A DNA stretch of 64,000 nucleotides from Actinomadura sp. NBRC 104425 (GCF_030269545.1 NZ_BSTN01000018.1:62001-126000), one strand, 5' to 3'; counted from the first letter of the stretch, positions 8,717 to 18,103 are shown. The notes: generated from the sequence alone by a model not told the origin. Translations and numbers: made by a program.

Positions 8717-9589
8717 CTACAGCTCCTCGGCGAAGCGGCGCTGGGCGCGGGCGAACAGCAGCCTCCCGGCCGCCAGCACGGCCGCCGCCACGGCCAGCGA
8801 CACCGCGGCCCGAGCGTACAGGTCGGGCGGGAAGGCGAAGTCCTGCCGGGTGCCGGGGAACCAGAACGCCCGCTGGAACAGGCTGACCGCCGAGACCAGC
8901 GGGTTGGCCAGATAGGCGTCCAGCACCCAGTCCGGGGCCTGGTCGCGCACATGCGTCCAGGGGTAGATCATCGGCACCGTCCAGGTGATGACGATCATCA
9001 GGATGTCGACGACCTGCTCCAGGTCCCGGAAGTACACGTTGACCGCGGCGCACATCAGCCCGAGGCCCAGCCCCAGCACCACCACGATCGCGAAGGCCAG
9101 CACGGCGCCGCCCAGCCCGGCCGGCGTCGGCCGCCACCCGTACGCCGCCGACGCGGCGAGCAGGATGCCGAAGCCGGGCAGGAAGTGCACCAGCGACACC
9201 AGCAGCGACGCCACCGGGAACAGCTCGCGCGGCAGGAACACCTTCTTCACCAGCGGCGCGTTGCCGGTGACCGAGCGGGTGCACGAGTGCAGCGTCTCGG
9301 TGAACAGGTTGACCAGCACCATCCCGGAGAACAGGTAGACGGGGAAGTGCTGGACCGCCCGGTCCATGCCCATGAACACGCCGATGACGTAGAAGTACAC
9401 CGTGAAGTGCACGGCGGGCCGCACGTACGACCAGCCGAGCCCCAGCAGCGACCCCTTGTAGCGGGCCTTCAGCTCCCGGCGCACCAGCAGCCGCAGCAGG
9501 TAGCGGCGCCGGAACACCTGCGCCAGCCCGCCGTCGGCCTCGGGCGGGCGCAGCCCGTCGGCGGCGACCCGCGGCGCAGCCGCCGTCAT
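8717..9589 (-). CDS. ABC transporter permease, polysaccharide exporter (Wzm/TagG-like)
   Basis: This is a 290-residue ABC-2 type membrane protein with about six hydrophobic segments. The amphipathic N-terminal part RRELKARYKGSLLGLGWSY is the conserved entry of polysaccharide export permeases. Other family features are VYLFSGMVLVNLF and KKVFLPRELFPV. It forms the transmembrane channel with the ATPase encoded next. Its ATG overlaps the stop of the glfT2-like gene (ATGA), which ties polymerisation and export together. Confidence 0.92.
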   Translation of the reverse strand: MTAAAPRVAADGLRPPEADGGLAQVFRRRYLLRLLVRRELKARYKGSLLGLGWSYVRPAVHFTVYFYVIGVFMGMDRAVQHFPVYLFSGMVLVNLFTETLHSCTRSVTGNAPLVKKVFLPRELFPVASLLVSLVHFLPGFGILLAASAAYGWRPTPAGLGGAVLAFAIVVVLGLGLGLMCAAVNVYFRDLEQVVDILMIVITWTVPMIYPWTHVRDQAPDWVLDAYLANPLVSAVSLFQRAFWFPGTRQDFAFPPDLYARAAVSLAVAAAVLAAGRLLFARAQRRFAEEL

Positions 9590-11619
9590 CGGTCCCCGGC
9601 GTCCGCGGCGTCGAAGGTCCGGCGCCAGGTCTCGGGGGCGGCCAGGTCGTGCATGGCGGCGCGGTAGCGGCGGCTCAGCTCGGGCCACTCGCGGGTGAGC
9701 CGGGCGTGCAGCAGCGACGTCCGCTTCATGATGCGCTTGAACCGGTCGGGGTCGCGCTGGTACCAGGCCACCTTCGTGCCGTCGGCCGACGACACCAGGG
9801 CGCTGTCGAACTTCGACAGCACGCCCCAGTGCCGGTCGATGTGCGGGATGACGGTCTGCGGGTTCTCGCGGGTCGCGGCGTCCACCGGGCGCAGCTGCCG
9901 CAGGGTGCCGAGCGCGGCGCCGACCAGCAGCGCGGCGCGGCCGCGCGGGGGCCGCGGCTCGCGCCCCCGCTTGGGCGGCCGCCGCCGCTTGACCTGCGGG
10001 AACTCCTCGTGGCTGGAGCGGTTCTGCGCGTCGGGGAAGGCGGCCCGGAACGCCAAAATCTGCGGCAGTTTTCCGGCGATCTCGGCGTGCATGTGGTCCG
10101 GTCCGCGCAGCACGTCCTCGATCGCCTGCAGCATCAGCTCGGCGGTGGAGTACTGCATGGCCAGGGCGTGCTTGATCGAGATGATCAGGCTCTCCTTGAG
10201 CAGGTTGCCGCCCCGCTCGTAGGGCGAGTGCAGCAGCGCGGTCACCAGCCGGTTGCGCTCGTGGAAGTAGGCCTGCCAGTCGATGCCGTCGTCCTTGTCC
10301 TGCCACGGGACGTGCCAGGCGGCCATGCCGGGCAGCGAGACGGTCGGGAAGCCCGCGGCGCCGGCGCGCACGCAGTACTCGGCGTCGTCCCACTTGATGA
10401 ACATCGGCATGGACAGCCCGATCTTGCGCATGACGTCGACCGGGATCAGGCACATCCACCAGCCGTTGTAGTCGACGTCGACGCGGCGGTGCAGCCAGGG
10501 CGTCTCCAGCAGGCTGCCGGTGCTGGCCTGCTTGGCCGTCAGCGGATTGGCGGGGCGGGCGAAGTCGTGCTCGCGCCGGGTGTGCGGCGCCTCCTCCCAC
10601 CACCACCGGTACCGCTGGATGCTCTCGCCGTAGGCGTGCAGCTGCGACCGGACGAACAGGTTGAACATGTGCCCGCCGACGATGGTGGGCGTGCGGGCGT
10701 GGTCGCCGAACGCCACCGCGCGCAGGATGCCCTCGGTCTCGGTGACCACGTCGTCGTCGAGCAGCAGGACGTAGTCGCTGCGGCCGGCGCGCAGCGTCTC
10801 GTCCATGGCGCGGGAGAAGCCGCCCGAGCCGCCCAGGTTGGCCTGCTCGATGACGCGCAGCCGCTCGCCGAGCAGCTCCGCGGCGCGCGGGAAGTTCTCG
10901 TGGTCGCGGACCTTCTGCGTGCCCTGGTCGACGACGTAGATCGCGTCGAGGACGTCCAGCACCTCGGGTGCGCCGCCCAGCGCGATCAGCTGGTCCACGC
11001 AGAACGAGGGCCGGTTGAACGTGGTGATGCCCACGCTGACCCGGCCCTGCCGGACCGGCTGCGCCCCGTCCGGCTCGGCGCACCAGTCGGCCCGCTCCAG
11101 CACGGCGGTGCGCTCCCCGGCCAGCACGTCGAACCAGTACCAGCCGCCGTCGATGAACGGCTGCAGCGACAGCCGGAACGTCTCCTCGCGCGGCTCGTCG
11201 GAGTCGATGCGCACCGACGCCACCCGCTGGATGTGGCCCTTGGCGGACGACCGGTAGACGATCACGTTGGCCTGGCCGCGCACCCGCACCCGCAGCAGCA
11301 CGTCCTCGACGCTGGTCCAGCGCCGCCAGTAGCTGGCCGGGAAGGCGTTGAAGTAGGTGGCGAACGACACGCGGCGGCCGATCGGGACGACGACGGTGCG
11401 GCGCCCCACGTCCTCGGCGGCGACGTCGAGCGGCAGCTCGGCGGCCCGCGCGATGTCGTTCTCGGCGGCGCGTGCGGCCTCCAGCGCCTCGGCGCCCCGG
11501 GCGATGCGGCCCTCCACGTACAGCTTGAGCACGTCCAGGTCGCGGTCCACGGGCAGCACCACGCGCTGCAGCACGCGCAGATCGGCGGGCGCGTCGGGCG
11601 CGCCGGTCACCTCGGTCAC
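9586..11619 (-). CDS. Galactofuranosyltransferase GlfT2-like
   Basis: This is a 677-residue GT2-family enzyme strongly resembling mycobacterial GlfT2, which extends the galactan with UDP-galactofuranose in alternating linkages. An N-terminal beta-rich domain (about 1-190) precedes the GT-A core. Donor-site DDD lies at residues 288-290 (LLLDDDVV). The catalytic-site stretch KWDDAEYC lies at 409-416, and AWHVPWQ with the metal-binding His lies near 436. A long C-terminal helical part contains many W, R and H residues. The GTG start at 11619 has GGAGGAG 7 bases upstream and overlaps the glf stop. No arabinosyltransferase gene is visible nearby, so the polymer is probably a galactan without the mycobacterial arabinan. 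Confidence 0.88.
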   Translation of the reverse strand: MTEVTGAPDAPADLRVLQRVVLPVDRDLDVLKLYVEGRIARGAEALEAARAAENDIARAAELPLDVAAEDVGRRTVVVPIGRRVSFATYFNAFPASYWRRWTSVEDVLLRVRVRGQANVIVYRSSAKGHIQRVASVRIDSDEPREETFRLSLQPFIDGGWYWFDVLAGERTAVLERADWCAEPDGAQPVRQGRVSVGITTFNRPSFCVDQLIALGGAPEVLDVLDAIYVVDQGTQKVRDHENFPRAAELLGERLRVIEQANLGGSGGFSRAMDETLRAGRSDYVLLLDDDVVTETEGILRAVAFGDHARTPTIVGGHMFNLFVRSQLHAYGESIQRYRWWWEEAPHTRREHDFARPANPLTAKQASTGSLLETPWLHRRVDVDYNGWWMCLIPVDVMRKIGLSMPMFIKWDDAEYCVRAGAAGFPTVSLPGMAAWHVPWQDKDDGIDWQAYFHERNRLVTALLHSPYERGGNLLKESLIISIKHALAMQYSTAELMLQAIEDVLRGPDHMHAEIAGKLPQILAFRAAFPDAQNRSSHEEFPQVKRRRPPKRGREPRPPRGRAALLVGAALGTLRQLRPVDAATRENPQTVIPHIDRHWGVLSKFDSALVSSADGTKVAWYQRDPDRFKRIMKRTSLLHARLTREWPELSRRYRAAMHDLAAPETWRRTFDAADAGDR

Positions 11620-12785
11620 TCGTCTGCTCCTCCGGTCACGAGACGCGCTCCCTCCGTGAAGTGGGGGCGCAGTTTGTTGTCGACCATGCTGAGCGCGCTG
11701 GCGATGGCCATGTGCATGTCCAGGTACTTGTAGGTGCCCAGCCGCCCGCCGAACAGCACGCCCTGCTCGCCGCGCGCCAGCCGCCGGTAGGCCAGCAGCC
11801 GGTCCCGGTCGGCGGGGGTGCCGATCGGGTAGTAGGGCTCGTCGTCGCGCGCGGCGAACCGCGAGTACTCCCGCATGATGACCGTCCGGTCCGGCGGATA
11901 CCAGTCGCGCTCGGGATGGAAGTGCCGGAACTCGTGGATCCGCGTGTACGGCACGTCCTCGTCGGCGTAGTTCATCACCGCGGTGCCCTGGAAGTCGCCG
12001 GTCTCCTTCACCTCGGTCTCGAAGTCCAGGGTGCGCCATCCCAGCTCGCCGTGCACGTAGCCGAAGTAGCGGTCCAGCGGCCCGGTGTACACCACCGGCA
12101 CGTTGCCCACCACGTCGTCGCGCACGTCGAGGAAGTCGGTGTTCAGCCGCACCTCGATGCGCGGATGGTCGGCCATCCGCTCCAGCCACGCGGTGTACCC
12201 GTCGACCGGCAGCCCCTCGTAGGTGTCGTTGAAGTACCGGTTGTCGAAGGTGTACCGCACCGGCAGCCGGGTGATGACCTCCGCCGGCAGCTCCCGCGGA
12301 TCGGTCTGCCACTGCTTGGCCGTGTACCCGCGGATGAACGCCTCGTACAGCGGCCGCCCGATCAGCGAGATCGCCTTCTCCTCCAGGTTGGCCGGGTCGG
12401 ACACCTCGGCCGCCTGCCCGGCGATCAGCGCGCGCGCCTCGTCGGGGGTGAACACCCGGCCGAAGTAGGCGCAGATCGTGCCCAGGTTGATGGGCATCGG
12501 GTACACCCGGCCCTTGAAGGTCGTGTACACCTGGTGCCGGTAGCCGGTGAACTCGGTGAACCGGCGGGCGTACTCCCACACCCGCTCGTTGGAGGTGTGG
12601 AACAGGTGCGCGCCGTAGCGGTGCACCTCGATGCCGGTCTCTGGTTCGGGCTCGCTGTAGGCGTTGCCGCCGATGTGGCCGCGGCGCTCCAGCACCAGCA
12701 CCCGCAGGCCCAGTTCGGCGGCGCAGCGTTCGGCCACCGTGAGCCCGAAGAAGCCGGACCCGGCCACTACTAGATCAACATTCAC
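11616..12785 (-). CDS. glf: UDP-galactopyranose mutase
   Basis: This FAD enzyme converts UDP-galactopyranose to UDP-galactofuranose, the donor for the GlfT enzymes. It has 389 residues, the normal length. The FAD-binding glycine motif VVAGSGFFGLTVAE is at residues 6-19. Family stretches GGNAYSE, YGAHLFHTSNERVWEY and IPVVYTGPLDRYF-like segments follow, and the C-terminal half has FGGRLGTYKYLDMH, typical of Glf. The ATG start at 12785 is the first gene of the minus-strand glycan operon. The 180-base gap upstream is shared with the divergent sulfotransferase operon. Confidence 0.95.
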   Translation of the reverse strand: MNVDLVVAGSGFFGLTVAERCAAELGLRVLVLERRGHIGGNAYSEPEPETGIEVHRYGAHLFHTSNERVWEYARRFTEFTGYRHQVYTTFKGRVYPMPINLGTICAYFGRVFTPDEARALIAGQAAEVSDPANLEEKAISLIGRPLYEAFIRGYTAKQWQTDPRELPAEVITRLPVRYTFDNRYFNDTYEGLPVDGYTAWLERMADHPRIEVRLNTDFLDVRDDVVGNVPVVYTGPLDRYFGYVHGELGWRTLDFETEVKETGDFQGTAVMNYADEDVPYTRIHEFRHFHPERDWYPPDRTVIMREYSRFAARDDEPYYPIGTPADRDRLLAYRRLARGEQGVLFGGRLGTYKYLDMHMAIASALSMVDNKLRPHFTEGARLVTGGADE

Positions 12786-12835
12786 AGGACGACGCCGTCT
12801 CCGCGGGGGGCTTCGGGGGTCTGCCAGGGCCTGCT

Positions 12836-12868
12836 ATCGGCCGATCGGTACTGATTCGGGGCTAAGAT
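12836..12868 (+). promoter_or_regulatory. Promoter candidate of the sulfotransferase operon with adjacent palindrome
   Basis: TAAGAT at 12863-12868 is a good -10 box for plus-strand transcription, starting about 90 bases before the sulfotransferase start. A 10-bp palindrome, ATCGGCCGAT (12836-12845), lies near the expected -35 position and could be an operator shared with divergent glf. No clear -35 hexamer is visible. Confidence 0.4.
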
Positions 12869-12965
12869 ACCCGGGGTTCCACTGGTACAAGTGCAAGTCC
12901 GTGCGGATCAGCCGTCGGCGGGCGTGAGGATTCGCACGTCGACGCGTACGTCAACGAGGATCTCC

Positions 12966-14303
12966 GTGCCCCCGACCCCTTCCGGCAGCGTGCCCTCGGG
13001 CGACCGTCCCGTGGTCTTCCTGCACGTGGGGGCGGCCAAGAGCGGCACCACGTACCTGCAGACGGTGCTGTGGCACAACCGCGAGCGGCTGCGCGCCGAG
13101 GGCGTGCTGTACCCGGGCCGCGACTTCGCCGCCCACGTCAGGGCCGCCTTCGACCTGCGCCGCACGTTCTTCCGCGGCGCCAGCGACCCGACGGTGCGCG
13201 GCGCGTGGCGCGAACTGGTGGACGCCGCGCGCGACTGGCCCGGCACGACCGTCATCTCCCAGGAGCTGTTCGCCCCCGCCCATCCGCGCTGGGTGGCGCA
13301 GGCGCTGGACGACCTGGACTTCGCCGAGGTGCACATCCTGTTCACCGCCCGGGACCTGGGCCGGCAGATCCCGGCGCACTGGCAGGAGGACGTCAAGAAC
13401 CGCTTCACCTGGACGTTCGAGGAGTTCGTGGACGCGCTGTCGCGGCCCGACTGGGAGAACTTCGAGGCCGCGCGGCTGTTCTGGGGGCTGCAGGACCCGG
13501 TCGCGGTGCTCGCCCGGTGGGGTGGGCGGCTGCCGCCCGAGCGGGTCCACGTCGTCACGCTGCCGCGGCCCGGCGCGCCCCGCGACCTGCTGTGGCGGCG
13601 GTTCTGCGAAGCCGTCGGCCTGGACCCCGACGTCTGCGACCTGTCCGCCACGTTCGCCAACCCGTCGCTGGGCCTGGCCGAGACGCAGTTCCTGCGGCTG
13701 CTGAACGAGGGGCTGGAGGGCCGGGTCGGCTGGCACGTCTTCAACGACGAGGTCAAGCTGTTCTTGGCGCAGGAGGTGCTCACCCGGCGCCCCTCCCCCA
13801 TCAAGATCAGACTGCCCGCCGAGCATCTGCCCTGGGCGGTGGAACGCGCCGTGGAGACGGTGGAGGCGCTGCGTGCGGCCCGCTACCGCGTCGTCGGCGA
13901 CCTGTACGAGCTGATCCCCAACTACGAGACCCCGCCCGGCGCACCGCCCGCGCCGCCGCCGGACGTCCCGCGCTGGGCCGAGGCCGCCGACGTGGGCACC
14001 GACGCGGTCGCCGCGCTGCTGGGGCGGCTGCTGGAGCGCGAGCGGCAGGCGGCGGAGGCGCCCGGCGGTGACGCGACCGTCCGCGAACGCCTCGAGGAGC
14101 TGTCCAACGACGCGGCCGCGCTGGGCGACCTGACCGCGCGGATGGCCCGCGACGCCGCCCCGCTCACCACGCGCGCCGCCCTCGGCATGCGGCGCTACCC
14201 TGCGGTCCGGCGGCTGGGCGGCGCCTACCGCCGCATCCAGGCCCGGACCGGCGCCCGGCCGGACGCCGGCGCGGCCCGGGACGACCGCGCCGGCAGCGAG
14301 TGA
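12966..14303 (+). CDS. P-loop sulfotransferase-like protein (intact PAPS loop)
   Basis: This is a 445-residue soluble protein. The N-terminal FLHVGAAKSGTTYLQ (residues 18-32) is the 5'-phosphosulfate-binding loop of PAPS-dependent sulfotransferases, with Lys25, Ser26, Thr28 and Thr29 in place. A downstream segment, HILFTARDLGRQIPAHW, matches the 3'-phosphate region (Arg plus following Ser/Trp area) only loosely. The C-terminal 100 residues are Pro/Ala-rich and then charged. GTG at 12966 has GAGG 6 bases upstream and is preferred to an in-frame ATG at 12891. It overlaps the start region of a clear paralogue and heads an operon with glycosyltransferases. Sulfation of a surface sugar or lipid carrier is inferred; acceptor unknown. 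Confidence 0.72.
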   Translation: MPPTPSGSVPSGDRPVVFLHVGAAKSGTTYLQTVLWHNRERLRAEGVLYPGRDFAAHVRAAFDLRRTFFRGASDPTVRGAWRELVDAARDWPGTTVISQELFAPAHPRWVAQALDDLDFAEVHILFTARDLGRQIPAHWQEDVKNRFTWTFEEFVDALSRPDWENFEAARLFWGLQDPVAVLARWGGRLPPERVHVVTLPRPGAPRDLLWRRFCEAVGLDPDVCDLSATFANPSLGLAETQFLRLLNEGLEGRVGWHVFNDEVKLFLAQEVLTRRPSPIKIRLPAEHLPWAVERAVETVEALRAARYRVVGDLYELIPNYETPPGAPPAPPPDVPRWAEAADVGTDAVAALLGRLLERERQAAEAPGGDATVRERLEELSNDAAALGDLTARMARDAAPLTTRAALGMRRYPAVRRLGGAYRRIQARTGARPDAGAARDDRAGSE

Positions 14304-14317
14304 AGGTGAACGCGCAC

Positions 14318-15544
14318 ATGGCCGAACAACGATCCGCCGAACAACGACCCGCGAAGCAACGACCCGCAAAGTCCGTCTTCCTGCACGTCGGCGCGCCCAG
14401 CGCCGGCGCGGACTTCCTGCAGCGGGCGCTGTGGAAGAACCGGGCGCGGCTCGGCGACTCCGGGGCCTGCTACCCGCTCGGCGGGCCGGGGGAGCACTTC
14501 GGCGCGGTCATGGACCTGCGCGAGATGTCGTGGGGAGGCCGCCGCGACCCCGCCTGGGACGGCGCCTGGCAGCGCGTGGCCCGCCGCGCCCGCGACTGGG
14601 ACGGGCCCACCGTGCTGTTCTCCCAGGAGCTGCTCGGCGGCGCCACCGAGGAGCAGGTGAAACGGGCCGTGGCCGCGCTGGAGCCGGCCGAGGTGCACGT
14701 GGTGTTCATCACCCGCGACCTGGGCTGGCAGCTGATCCTGGACTGGCAGGCGCAGCTGCGGCACGCCCACACCATCACCTTCGAGCAGTTCGTCGACGAC
14801 CTGGTCGAGCTGGGCATCGCCGCGCCCGAACCGTACGGGCCGATGTTCTGGGGCCTGCACGACCCGGTGCGGGTGCTGCGCACGTGGGAGTCGGCGGTGC
14901 CGCGCGAGCGGATCCACGTCATCACGCTGCCGCCGCCGGGGCCGGGCCCCGAGCAGCTGTGGCGGCGGTTCTGCCGGGTCACCGGGCTCGACCCGGACGC
15001 CTACGACGTGGCGGGCATCCCCGCCGAGGAGCCGTTGACGGTGGTCGAGGCCGAACTGCTGCGCCGCCTCAACGTCAAGATCGGGCCCGCGCTGGGCGCC
15101 GACTACGAGCGGGCCGTGCGCGACCACCTGGTCGGCGCCGGGCTGGCCGACGCCGCCGAGGACGCCGGCCGCACCCCGATGGGCCTGCCCGCCCGGCACG
15201 CCGCCTGGGCCGCCGACCGCACCCGCGAGCTGGCCGGTTCGCTGCGCGCGTCCGGCTACCGGATCGTCGGCGACCTGGACGAGCTGACCACCTCGCGGTC
15301 CCCGCGGGCCACGCTGCTGCCCGGGGACGTGCCGGACGAGCAGATCGCCACCGCGTCCGTCGCCGTCGCCGCCTACCTGCTGGAACGCATCTGCGAGGCC
15401 AATGAGCGCATCGGCCTGGCCCACCTGCACAGCGAGCTGGCGAACGTGCGGCACAACCTGGACCGGCTCATCGAGACGGCCGCGTCGCCGTCGCCCGGGC
15501 TGCAGCGGGCCGCCCGCCGCGCCGCCGGAAGGCGCACCTCGTGA
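14318..15544 (+). CDS. Degenerate sulfotransferase paralogue
   Basis: This 408-residue protein is clearly duplicated from the preceding gene. Shared landmarks are SVFLHVGA, RDLGWQ..DW, FEQFVDDL, FWGLHDPVRVL and LWRRFCRVTGLDPDA. The PAPS loop, however, reads GAPSAGADFLQ. The Lys is replaced by Ser, and the Thr-Thr pair by Ala-Asp. It should therefore not bind PAPS in the usual way and may be a regulatory or structural partner of the intact copy. ATG at 14318 is preferred because GAAGGTG lies about 8 bases upstream. A GTG at 14300 overlapping the previous stop is the alternative. Its stop overlaps the GTG of the next glycosyltransferase. Confidence 0.7.
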   Translation: MAEQRSAEQRPAKQRPAKSVFLHVGAPSAGADFLQRALWKNRARLGDSGACYPLGGPGEHFGAVMDLREMSWGGRRDPAWDGAWQRVARRARDWDGPTVLFSQELLGGATEEQVKRAVAALEPAEVHVVFITRDLGWQLILDWQAQLRHAHTITFEQFVDDLVELGIAAPEPYGPMFWGLHDPVRVLRTWESAVPRERIHVITLPPPGPGPEQLWRRFCRVTGLDPDAYDVAGIPAEEPLTVVEAELLRRLNVKIGPALGADYERAVRDHLVGAGLADAAEDAGRTPMGLPARHAAWAADRTRELAGSLRASGYRIVGDLDELTTSRSPRATLLPGDVPDEQIATASVAVAAYLLERICEANERIGLAHLHSELANVRHNLDRLIETAASPSPGLQRAARRAAGRRTS

Positions 15545-16557
15545 GCGTCGCGGTGACGGCCGTCGTCGTCACCTTCAACCGGCGCGACCTGCTGGCCGAG
15601 TCGCTGACCGCGCTGCGCGCCCAGACCCGCGCCCCCGACCGGATCGTCGTGGTGGACAACGCCTCCTCCGACGGCACCGCGGCGATGGTGCGCGACCGGT
15701 TCCCGGGCGTCGAGCTGCTGGAGCTGCCCCGCAACATCGGCGGTGCGGGCGGGTTCGGCGCGGGCATGGCGCGGGCGCTGGACGGGCACGCCGACCTGCT
15801 GTGGCTGCTGGACGACGACACCGTCCCCGAGCCCGGCGCGCTGGAGGCGCTGCTTTCGGCGCGCGACCGCGCCACCGCCGGCGACGGCGCGCCCACGCTG
15901 GTCGCCAGCCGGGTCGTGTGGAGCGACGGCCGCGACCATCCGATGAACACACCACGCGCCAAGCCCCGCGCCACGGCCGCCGAACGGCGGATCGCGCAGG
16001 CGGCGGGGTGCGTGCCGATCCGGTCCGCGTCGTTCGTGTCGGTGCTGGTGGACGCGGCCGCCGTGCGCGAGCGCGGGCTGCCGGTCGCCGACTACTTCCT
16101 GTGGAACGACGACTTCGAGTTCACCACCCGGCTGCTGCGCGGCCGCCGCGGAGTGCTGTGCCCGGACAGCGTGGTCGTGCACAAGACCCGGGCGTTCGGC
16201 GGGACCGAGACCGACCCGGGCGACCGCTTCTTCTACGAGGTCCGCAACAAGATCTGGCTGTTCACCGGCAGTCCGGGGCTGTCGCCGCCGGAGCGCGTGC
16301 TGTACGCCGGGTCGACGCTGCGGCGCTGGTCGCGCACGTTCGCCGCGTCCTCCGACCGCCGGGTGCTGCGCCGCGCCCTGCTCCGCGGGCTCAAGGACGG
16401 GGTGCTGTCCCGGCCCCGGCCGACGGCGGCGCTGCTGCGCGACGTGGGAGTGGACGTGAAGGGCGGCGCGGGCGTGGAAACGGAGGGGAACGCGGAGGCG
16501 AACGCCGTGCGCAAGGCGTCGCACTCCGTGGACGAACCGCCGCATTCTTCGGCATGA
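15541..16557 (+). CDS. Family 2 glycosyltransferase (rhamnosyl/GlfT1-like)
   Basis: This is a 338-residue cytoplasmic GT-A enzyme. The N-terminus carries TAVVVTFNRRDLL. It is followed by VVDNASSDGT (nucleotide site), NIGGAGGFGAGM and LWLLDDDTVPEPG (metal-binding DDD). The C-terminal half has WNDDFEFTTRLL and the basic stretch HKTRAFGG. These are features of the rhamnosyltransferase/galactofuranosyltransferase-1 group. In mycobacteria GlfT1 starts galactan on the linkage unit, so this could be the initiating enzyme for the local polymer, but the donor is not decidable from sequence. The GTG at 15541 overlaps the preceding stop (GTGA). Confidence 0.85.
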   Translation: MSVAVTAVVVTFNRRDLLAESLTALRAQTRAPDRIVVVDNASSDGTAAMVRDRFPGVELLELPRNIGGAGGFGAGMARALDGHADLLWLLDDDTVPEPGALEALLSARDRATAGDGAPTLVASRVVWSDGRDHPMNTPRAKPRATAAERRIAQAAGCVPIRSASFVSVLVDAAAVRERGLPVADYFLWNDDFEFTTRLLRGRRGVLCPDSVVVHKTRAFGGTETDPGDRFFYEVRNKIWLFTGSPGLSPPERVLYAGSTLRRWSRTFAASSDRRVLRRALLRGLKDGVLSRPRPTAALLRDVGVDVKGGAGVETEGNAEANAVRKASHSVDEPPHSSA

Positions 16558-16564
16558 TCCCCAG

Positions 16565-18103
16565 ATGTCCCACGCGACGTCTGATCAACACGTGCGCGCC
16601 GTGGACCATCGCGCGCCGTCCCGGGCGCTCCGGCTGATGCCGCTGCTGCCCGCGGCGGCCGCGCTGGCGGTGACGCTCGCGGGTATCGGCGGGCCGTCGT
16701 TCTGGCTGGACGAGTCCGCCACGGTCAGCCTGGCCGGGCGTCCCGTCGCGGACCTGCTGCCGGTCTTCGACCGGTTGGACCTCGTCCACGCCGCCTACTA
16801 CCTGATCATGCGTCCGTGGGCGGCGGTGTTCGGCACGGGCGAGCTGTCGCTGCGACTGCCCAGCGCGCTGGCGACCGCGGCGGCCGCCGCCGGGGTCGCG
16901 GTGCTGGGGCGCCGCTGCTGCGGCCCGCTCGCCGGACTGCTGGCCGGGCTGGCGTACGCGGGCGGCGTCACGGTGTCGCGGTACGGGCAGGAGGCGCGCT
17001 CGTACGCCATGGTGGCCGCGGCCGCCGTCCTCGCCTCCTACCTGCTGGTGCGGGCCGTGCAGCGGAACGCGCGGCGGCCGTGGCTCTGGTTCGCCGCCTA
17101 CGCGCCCGCCGTCGTGCTGCTGGGGCTGCTGAACCTGGACGGCGTGCTGCTGGTGCCCGCGCACGCCGTCACGCTGCTGGCGGCGCACAGAGGGCCGGCG
17201 CGCGCCGGGCGGGTGTGGGCGGGCTGGTCGGCGGCGGTGGCCGTCGCGGCGGTGCCGCTCGTGCCGTTCGGGCTGGCCGCTTCCGGACAGAAGGTGCAGA
17301 TCGACTGGCTGCGCACGCCGACGTGGCAGACCGCCGAGAAGCTGCCGGAGTTCCTGACCGGCGGGCGGTGGCTGGTCGCGCCGGTGCTGGCGCTGGCGGT
17401 GCTCGGCGCGGTCGCGGGACGGCGGCCGCGCGGCACGGCCCCGCTGACCGCGCTGGCCGTGCCGTGGCTGGTGCTGCCCCCGGCGGTGCTGGTGGTCGTC
17501 TCGCTGGTGTCCGACCCGATGTACACCGAGCGCTACGTCTTCTTCTGCGTCCCCGCCCTGGCTCTGCTGACCGGCGCGGGCCTGGCGCGTCTCGGCGCGC
17601 TCGGGCGCCCGGCGGTCGGCGCGGCGGCCGTGACGGCGGCGGCCGCGGCCGTGGCGGCCGTCTCGGTGCCCCAGCACGTGGCGATCCGGCGGCAGGACAG
17701 CCGCCCCGACGACTTCCGGGCCGCCGCCCAGGCCGTGCGCAACCACGCACGCGACGGCGACGCCATCGTCTACCTGGCGGGCATCGCCCGGTGGGGCGCG
17801 GCGGCCTATCCGCGCGCCTTCGGACGGCTGCGCGACATCGGGCAGGCGCAGTCCCCGGTGCGGGCCGAGAACCTCAAGGGGCGCGACCTGCTCCCCCGCC
17901 AGCTACGCGGCCCGCTCATCCGCTCGCGGCGCGTCTGGGTGATGCGCACCAGGTCGATCGTCACGCACCCGGGCGACGTGGTGTGGCGGCGCGAGCAGAT
18001 GGTCCTGGCCACGGGGCCGTGGCGGGTGGCCGGGCAGTGGCGGTTCCGGGGCGGCATGCTCACCCTGCTGGAGCGGACCGGCCCCTACCGCACCTCCACG
18101 TAG
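16565..18103 (+). CDS. GT-C family membrane glycosyltransferase (GT39/ArnT-like)
   Basis: This is a 512-residue membrane protein. A first helix (about residues 25-41) is followed by FWLDESATVSLAGRP, placing the acidic D-E pair in the first periplasmic loop, as expected for lipid-phosphate-sugar-dependent GT-C enzymes. About ten further hydrophobic segments and an extracytoplasmic C-terminal domain of about 130 residues follow. It probably transfers a mannose-like or other polyprenyl-linked sugar outside the membrane. The start is 8 bases after the previous stop, so it is in the same operon. Its 3' end overlaps the convergent GH43 gene by 19 bases. Confidence 0.8.
   Translation: MSHATSDQHVRAVDHRAPSRALRLMPLLPAAAALAVTLAGIGGPSFWLDESATVSLAGRPVADLLPVFDRLDLVHAAYYLIMRPWAAVFGTGELSLRLPSALATAAAAAGVAVLGRRCCGPLAGLLAGLAYAGGVTVSRYGQEARSYAMVAAAAVLASYLLVRAVQRNARRPWLWFAAYAPAVVLLGLLNLDGVLLVPAHAVTLLAAHRGPARAGRVWAGWSAAVAVAAVPLVPFGLAASGQKVQIDWLRTPTWQTAEKLPEFLTGGRWLVAPVLALAVLGAVAGRRPRGTAPLTALAVPWLVLPPAVLVVVSLVSDPMYTERYVFFCVPALALLTGAGLARLGALGRPAVGAAAVTAAAAAVAAVSVPQHVAIRRQDSRPDDFRAAAQAVRNHARDGDAIVYLAGIARWGAAAYPRAFGRLRDIGQAQSPVRAENLKGRDLLPRQLRGPLIRSRRVWVMRTRSIVTHPGDVVWRREQMVLATGPWRVAGQWRFRGGMLTLLERTGPYRTST

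Noticed and set aside
12891..12965. Upstream in-frame extension of the first sulfotransferase from ATG 12891
   Set aside because: The extra 25 residues are Arg/Thr/Ser-repetitive and unlike the family. GTG at 12966 has a ribosome binding site.
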